Assembly (NCBI RefSeq): GCF_049331405.1
Contig: NZ_CP186274.1
Coordinates: 2,976,001-3,040,000, forward strand
Direction of reading: 5' to 3'
DNA from: PoT sp049331405
Lineage (GTDB): Bacteria; Planctomycetota; Planctomycetia; Isosphaerales; Isosphaeraceae
Length of the DNA: 64,000 nt
Positions 60,370-64,000 of the stretch are shown here, piece after piece. A model generated the notes under the pieces. That model did no database searches. It worked only from the letters and a program-made list of their open reading frames with translations, and was not told the origin of the DNA. Numbering within the stretch: the stretch's first letter is position 1; each line of letters begins with the position of its first letter. The translations under genes were made by a program, and so were the position numbers.

Positions 60370-61542
60370 TCAGGCGGCCTCGTAGTCGGGATAGCTTGCA
60401 GGGTCGCGGGCGAACTTGTGGAGGTCGTGGACGACGAGGCCGAAGAGCACAAACGCCAGGATCATGTGGCACCCGAATCCGCGCGTTGTCTGGAAGATCG
60501 TGCCGACGATCGCCAGCGCGGCGAAGACCTTGAGGAACCGAGGCCGGTGGCTCAGGAACAGGGTCGCCGGCAGGGTCCAGAGGAAGTAGTGGTGCCAGCA
60601 GATGGGAGTGGCGGCGAGCATGACGATCGCCGTGAGCGCGAACATCGCGTGCCAGCCGGCCCGGGGCGGCAACGCGGCCGCGGGGCGGATCGACGCGATC
60701 CAGGTGATGATGAGCGCCCCGAGCACGACCCCCCAGCATCCCCAGATCAGGTTGAGCGGCAACTTCGCCAGCGAGATGCTCGGCGGCTTGACCTTCGTTC
60801 CCAGGTCGCCGAAGGTCCGGGCCAGGACGATCGGGAAGCTCTCATTATTGGGGCGGAGGTCCGACTGCCTCGCCACGAGATGCCAGGGCTTCTCCTGATC
60901 CTGGATCAACTGGAATTGCAGGAGCGTCCCCTCGATCGCCAGCTTCGGGCCGACGGCAAGGGCCATGACGCCGAACCCGAACGCGATGGCCAGAGCCATC
61001 CCGACGAGGACCTTCCACGAAGGACGCCGGGCGAAGATTGTGGTCCAGAAGATGACCGGGAGGAACTTGATCATCGCCGCGAGCCCGACCAGGCTCGTGC
61101 CGGTGATCTCCCGCCCCGTCGAGGCCGCGAGCAGGCCGACCGTGACGAGGAAGATATTGATGGGGTCGCTCTGGCCGAGCACCAACGCATCGATGAAGCA
61201 GGGGATGACCGGCAGCCAGGCGAGGATTTGACGAGGCCTCGGGATGCCCGTCAGCTTGGCAAGCAAGCGAGGTAGCGCGAGGATCGCGGCCACGGAGAGG
61301 ACCGCCCAGATGGCGGCGGCGAGGCCGATGGAGCGGCTGGCCAGGGGGGCGAGCAGGACGTGGAAGGTAACCGGGTAGCGTGGCTGGGCGGCGACGGCGA
61401 ACTCGCCCGTCTTCCAGACGTGCCGGGCCACATTGTACGGATACTTGAAGTCGTTGCCCCGGGTCGCCCCGCGATGGACCACGTAGGCGAGGAAGACGGG
61501 AAGCATGACCCAGAAGAGACGTCTCGCCGTTTTGGCCGCCAT
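60370..61542 (-). CDS. GT87/DUF2029-like membrane glycosyltransferase
   Basis: This 390-residue protein has about ten hydrophobic helices and the pattern of GT-C polyprenyl-phosphate-mannose-dependent transferases. An early acidic site in TRGNDFKYPYNVAR follows TM1, QSDPINIFLVTVGLLA lies in the middle, and SWKVLVGMALAIAFGFGVMA and TPICWHHYFLWTLPATLFLS follow. The acceptor is unknown. ATG 61542 starts directly before TM1. It is 49 nt upstream of the HDAC-like gene in the same direction. Confidence 0.78.
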   Translation of the reverse strand: MAAKTARRLFWVMLPVFLAYVVHRGATRGNDFKYPYNVARHVWKTGEFAVAAQPRYPVTFHVLLAPLASRSIGLAAAIWAVLSVAAILALPRLLAKLTGIPRPRQILAWLPVIPCFIDALVLGQSDPINIFLVTVGLLAASTGREITGTSLVGLAAMIKFLPVIFWTTIFARRPSWKVLVGMALAIAFGFGVMALAVGPKLAIEGTLLQFQLIQDQEKPWHLVARQSDLRPNNESFPIVLARTFGDLGTKVKPPSISLAKLPLNLIWGCWGVVLGALIITWIASIRPAAALPPRAGWHAMFALTAIVMLAATPICWHHYFLWTLPATLFLSHRPRFLKVFAALAIVGTIFQTTRGFGCHMILAFVLFGLVVHDLHKFARDPASYPDYEAA

Positions 61543-61937
61543 GCCACCGTCACACTCGAATCCTGGGGAGCCGACCCTCGGCGCACGCCTGCCCCAGACC
61601 GCCCTCGGGCCGAGGCGTCCCTACGATACGGGTCCGATGTCTCGATTTCAACCCGCCGGCCGTGCCCATCTCGTGGCGTGGCGTAAGCTTACCCCGGAGG
61701 ATGGTCGCTCGACGAGCGGGGTGCATCTCCTCGCGTCGATTCCTCTTCCCGAGGGCATCCGAAGTGCAGGACACTCCGACGATTCCGGCACTTCCGTCTA
61801 GCTTCGGGTGACTCGGGCGCGGCACGCTAGTAAGAGGGGCCGAAGCGCAGTGCGAGGGCCTGCGGCCCGGAATCAAACCTTTGCTAGGTTGGTGTCGCCC
61901 GGTCCTCGGCGACACCTCGAGTAAGGAGCCAATGTTC
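61543..61937. other. Divergent intergenic region
   Basis: 395 nt between the GT87-like and SnoaL-like genes. No gene is recognised. AAGGAG at 61923-61928 is the ribosome-binding site for ATG 61938 (9 nt), which is why the closer ATG 61932 is not used. Confidence 0.45.
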
Positions 61938-62882
61938 ATGAGAACCGTCCTCACCGTCTTGGGGCTGATCCTGATCGGTTCGGCCGCGCCCGCGTGGGCG
62001 TGGGACGAGCCCAAGGAGGCCCCGGCCGCCAAGGGGAATGCGACTCCCGACCGCAAGGACGATGAGAAGGCGATCCGCGCCGCGGATGAGGCGTTCGTGA
62101 AGGCGTACAACGCGGGGGACGCCAAGGCGATCTCGGAACTCTTCGCCGAAGATGCCGATGCCGTCGACGAGGAAGGGGACATCGTGCAGGGGCGAGAGGC
62201 CCTGGCCGTCGTCTTCGACGAGATCTTCGAGGAGAGCCCGGGCAGCAAGATCGAGGTGGACGTCGATTCGATCCGCTTCCTCGGCGACAGTCTGGCCATG
62301 GAGACCGGGCGGACCAAGGTCACCCCGAAGGACGGCGGGAGCCCCGAGTTCAGCCGGTTCAGCGTGCTCTACGCCAAGCAGAAGGACGGCAAGTGGCTCC
62401 AGGCCCACGTCCGCGAACTCGCCGAGAAGCACGTCAGCCCGCACGACCGCCTCAAGGAACTGGAGTGGATGGTCGGTGAGTGGGTCGAGGAGGACAGCCA
62501 CGCCGTCGTGTCCAATACCTGCCGCTGGTCGGAGGACGGGAACTTCCTCCTTCGGCAGTTCTCGATCCAGATCTCGGGCAAACCGGCCCTTTCCGGGACG
62601 CAGCGGATCGGCTGGGATCCCTCGGCGCGACAGATCCGCTCGTGGGTCTTCGACTCCGACGGCGGCTTCGGCGAAGGGTACTGGACGCGCAGCGGCAACC
62701 AGTGGGCGATTCGCTCGCACACGACCCGTCCCGACGGGCACCGGGAGACCTCGACCCAGGTCCTGACCCTCGTCAATGCTCACTCCGCCCGCTGGAAGTC
62801 GGTCGACCGCGTTGCGGGCGGGAAGATCCTCCCGGATATCGACGAAATCGTGATGGTCAAGACCCCCCCCAAGCCGCAGTGA
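61938..62882 (+). CDS. Exported SnoaL/NTF2-like protein (SgcJ/EcaC type)
   Basis: This 314-residue protein has a signal peptide (LTVLGLILIGSAAPAWA). An NTF2-like domain at about 35-165 contains AIRAADEAFVKAYNAGDAKA, LFAEDADAVDEEGDIVQGRE and the closing strands. A second domain at about 175-310 contains LEWMVGEWVEEDSHAVVSNT and FDSDGGFGEGYWTRSGNQWA, a DUF1579-like lipocalin-type barrel. These two-domain proteins are frequent in planctomycetes. No catalytic assignment is possible. The start is fixed by the AAGGAG spacing. Confidence 0.8.
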   Translation: MRTVLTVLGLILIGSAAPAWAWDEPKEAPAAKGNATPDRKDDEKAIRAADEAFVKAYNAGDAKAISELFAEDADAVDEEGDIVQGREALAVVFDEIFEESPGSKIEVDVDSIRFLGDSLAMETGRTKVTPKDGGSPEFSRFSVLYAKQKDGKWLQAHVRELAEKHVSPHDRLKELEWMVGEWVEEDSHAVVSNTCRWSEDGNFLLRQFSIQISGKPALSGTQRIGWDPSARQIRSWVFDSDGGFGEGYWTRSGNQWAIRSHTTRPDGHRETSTQVLTLVNAHSARWKSVDRVAGGKILPDIDEIVMVKTPPKPQ

Positions 62883-62949
62883 GCGGGATCTCCGCGGTGT
62901 CATGACCCCATGTGCTTACACCAACCATTCCTGGAATGATGAGGATACC

Positions 62950-64000
62950 ATGAGGCGCATCTTCGGCAGGGCCGTTCTCGCGACCGCGATCGTGCTCCAG
63001 TCGAGCGGTTTCGTCTACGCCCGTGGCTTCGGCGGGGGCGGATTCCGCGGCGGCGGAGGCGGCGGTTTCAGGGCCGGCGGGTTCAGCGGCGGTGGCTATC
63101 GCGGCGGCGGTTTCAGTGGCGGCGGCTATCGCGCGGGCGGGTTCAGCGGCGGTGGCTATCGTGCCGGCGGGGTCAGCGGCGGGAGCTATGGCGGTTATCG
63201 AGGCGGCGGTTTCGAAGGCTATCGCGCCGGGGGCTACCGAGCGGGCGGAGCGGAAGGCTTCCGCGCCGGCGGTGTGAGCGGCTATGGGGCCGGCGGCTAT
63301 CGTGCTGGCGGGGCCGAGGGCTTCCGCGCGGGGGGCGTGAGCGGCGGTGCGGTCGGTGGCGCCAGCGGCTTCCGCGCGGGAGGCGTCGAGGGCTATCGGG
63401 CCGGGGGCGTGTCCGGGAACCGATTCGGCAACACGGCGATCGGGATCAACAATACGCACGTCGGCAACTTCACGAACATCAACAACCGCGCGAACGTCTT
63501 CAATAATCGCACGAACGTCTTCAATAATAATAGCGTGAATATTAACAGAAATGTTAATATTAATCGCAACAACTTCGCGAACGTCAACTACACGAACCGC
63601 AACTGGTCGCACTCGCCCTATTACGGCTACCACTCCGGCTGGGTCAACGGCTACTGGGGCGGACACTACGGCGGTTGGGGTGGCTGGGGGTACGGCGGGT
63701 ACGGCGGCTACCGCGGCTATGGCGGCTGGGGTGGGTACGGCGGCTATGGTGGCTGGGGCGGGTATGGGGGCTATGGCGGCTGGGGTTGGGGCCTCGGCAA
63801 TGGCCTCGCCTGGGGCTTGGGGATGGGCCTCGGAGTCGGGATCTCGAGCTGGGCGCTGGGGTCTTCGCTCTATAACTGGGGATACTCCAGCTATTACAAC
63901 CCGTATTACGCCGCGCCCGCGGTCGTAGTGCAGCAGCCGATCAACGTCGTGAACCCCATGCCGTACGACTATGCGGTCCCGATCGACACGTCGGCTCCCG
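62950..64000 (+). CDS. Exported Gly/Tyr-rich repeat protein, 3' end off-window
   Basis: The frame is open from ATG 62950 to the window end (350 codons visible). A signal peptide (RAVLATAIVLQSSGFVYA) precedes about 130 residues of short repeats built from GGYRAGG, GFRAGG, FSGGG and GVSGG. An Asn-rich segment (NNRANVFNNRTNVFNNNSVN) follows, then a Tyr/Trp/His-rich block (WGGHYGGWGGWGYGGYGGY). A hydrophobic glycine segment (GLAWGLGMGLGVGISSWALG) and the start of a Pro/Val-rich region come last. GAGG lies 6 nt before ATG. It is low-complexity and probably a surface or matrix protein; the function is unknown, and anything beyond 64000 cannot be seen. Confidence 0.75.
   Translation, partial: MRRIFGRAVLATAIVLQSSGFVYARGFGGGGFRGGGGGGFRAGGFSGGGYRGGGFSGGGYRAGGFSGGGYRAGGVSGGSYGGYRGGGFEGYRAGGYRAGGAEGFRAGGVSGYGAGGYRAGGAEGFRAGGVSGGAVGGASGFRAGGVEGYRAGGVSGNRFGNTAIGINNTHVGNFTNINNRANVFNNRTNVFNNNSVNINRNVNINRNNFANVNYTNRNWSHSPYYGYHSGWVNGYWGGHYGGWGGWGYGGYGGYRGYGGWGGYGGYGGWGGYGGYGGWGWGLGNGLAWGLGMGLGVGISSWALGSSLYNWGYSSYYNPYYAAPAVVVQQPINVVNPMPYDYAVPIDTSAP
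63040..63420 (+). repeat. Tandem short repeats encoding YRAGG / FRAGG / FSGGG units
   Basis: Repeated GGCGGTGGCTATCGC-type and GGCTTCCGCGCGGG-type units of roughly 15-30 nt give the repeat region of the Gly/Tyr-rich protein. Confidence 0.8.
63660..63800 (+). repeat. GGYGG / GWGG codon repeat
   Basis: TACGGCGG, TATGGCGG and TGGGGTGG alternate over about 140 nt, encoding the Tyr/Trp-Gly block of the same protein. Confidence 0.75.

Noticed and set aside
63040..63420. Repeats considered as CRISPR or noncoding satellite
   Set aside because: The repeats keep an open frame behind a signal peptide and ribosome-binding site, so they are coding.

Overview
The window is high-GC DNA (AT-richer only in some intergenic stretches) from a planctomycete, most likely family Isosphaeraceae. 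The signs are lineage-typical architectures: ECF sigma factors with membrane-anchored C-terminal extensions, secreted proteins with an N-terminal 'LESLESR/LEERCL' motif resembling the planctomycete LEPR-XLL signature, a PEP-CTERM protein, a sulfatase beside a formylglycine-generating enzyme, a redoxin/cytochrome/copper-monooxygenase fusion, a DUF6065-like protein and very long Gly- or Pro-rich linkers. The genus is an inference; no rRNA lies in the window.

Positions 1-2.4 kb look like the end of an integrative element at a tRNA-Gln(CUG) gene: tRNA, integrase, a small ORF, a truncated membrane protein and the end of an insertion sequence. 2.7-6.6 kb is housekeeping: a thioredoxin-fold protein without CxxC, an MBL hydrolase, a Clp_N-ThiD2-ThiE fusion and a glutathione peroxidase. 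6.6-14 kb holds an orphan HlyD-type adaptor, a matrixin-type protease with a Pro-Thr linker, Mn-type superoxide dismutase, a lipoprotein, an RluA-type pseudouridine synthase and GreA. 14-21 kb is a leftward MacAB-TolC-like operon (outer-membrane factor, adaptor, ATPase, permease). 21.5-24.2 kb encodes an FG-GAP propeller surface protein.

24.2-27.4 kb is a tight three-gene cluster (enolase-superfamily OSBS/N-succinylamino acid racemase, M20 deacylase, GNAT acyltransferase). Its gene content matches the Geobacillus pathway that converts D-amino acids irreversibly to L-amino acids. A pyruvate/indolepyruvate-type decarboxylase and a GGCT-like protein lie upstream on the same strand. 30-40.4 kb contains two ECF sigma factors fused to membrane and extracytoplasmic domains (carboxypeptidase-regulatory-like repeats in one, a TlpA thioredoxin in the other). 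They flank a holB-tmk-NUDIX-lipoyl-like group and a redoxin-cytochrome-copper monooxygenase protein. 40.5-46.5 kb holds a second TolC-like lipoprotein, TruB, HflX and a TPM-domain protein. 46.7-51.4 kb has cardiolipin synthase, a membrane-anchored FGE and a sulfatase. 51.6-55.4 kb has a small secreted protein and a CusA/CzcA-type RND pump with no adaptor beside it. 55.4-64 kb holds a divergent EF-Tu paralogue, a NADAR protein, a DUF6065-like protein, a PEP-CTERM protein, an HDAC-like gene broken by one in-frame TAG, a GT87-type glycosyltransferase, a SnoaL-like secreted protein and a Gly/Tyr-rich repeat protein cut by the window end.

The two strongest candidates for new biology are the ECF-sigma/five-TM/TlpA polypeptide at 37960-40413, which could couple envelope redox state to transcription, and the predicted D-to-L amino acid conversion operon at 24254-27382. 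The Clp_N-ThiD2-ThiE fusion and the EF-Tu paralogue with an altered switch I follow.
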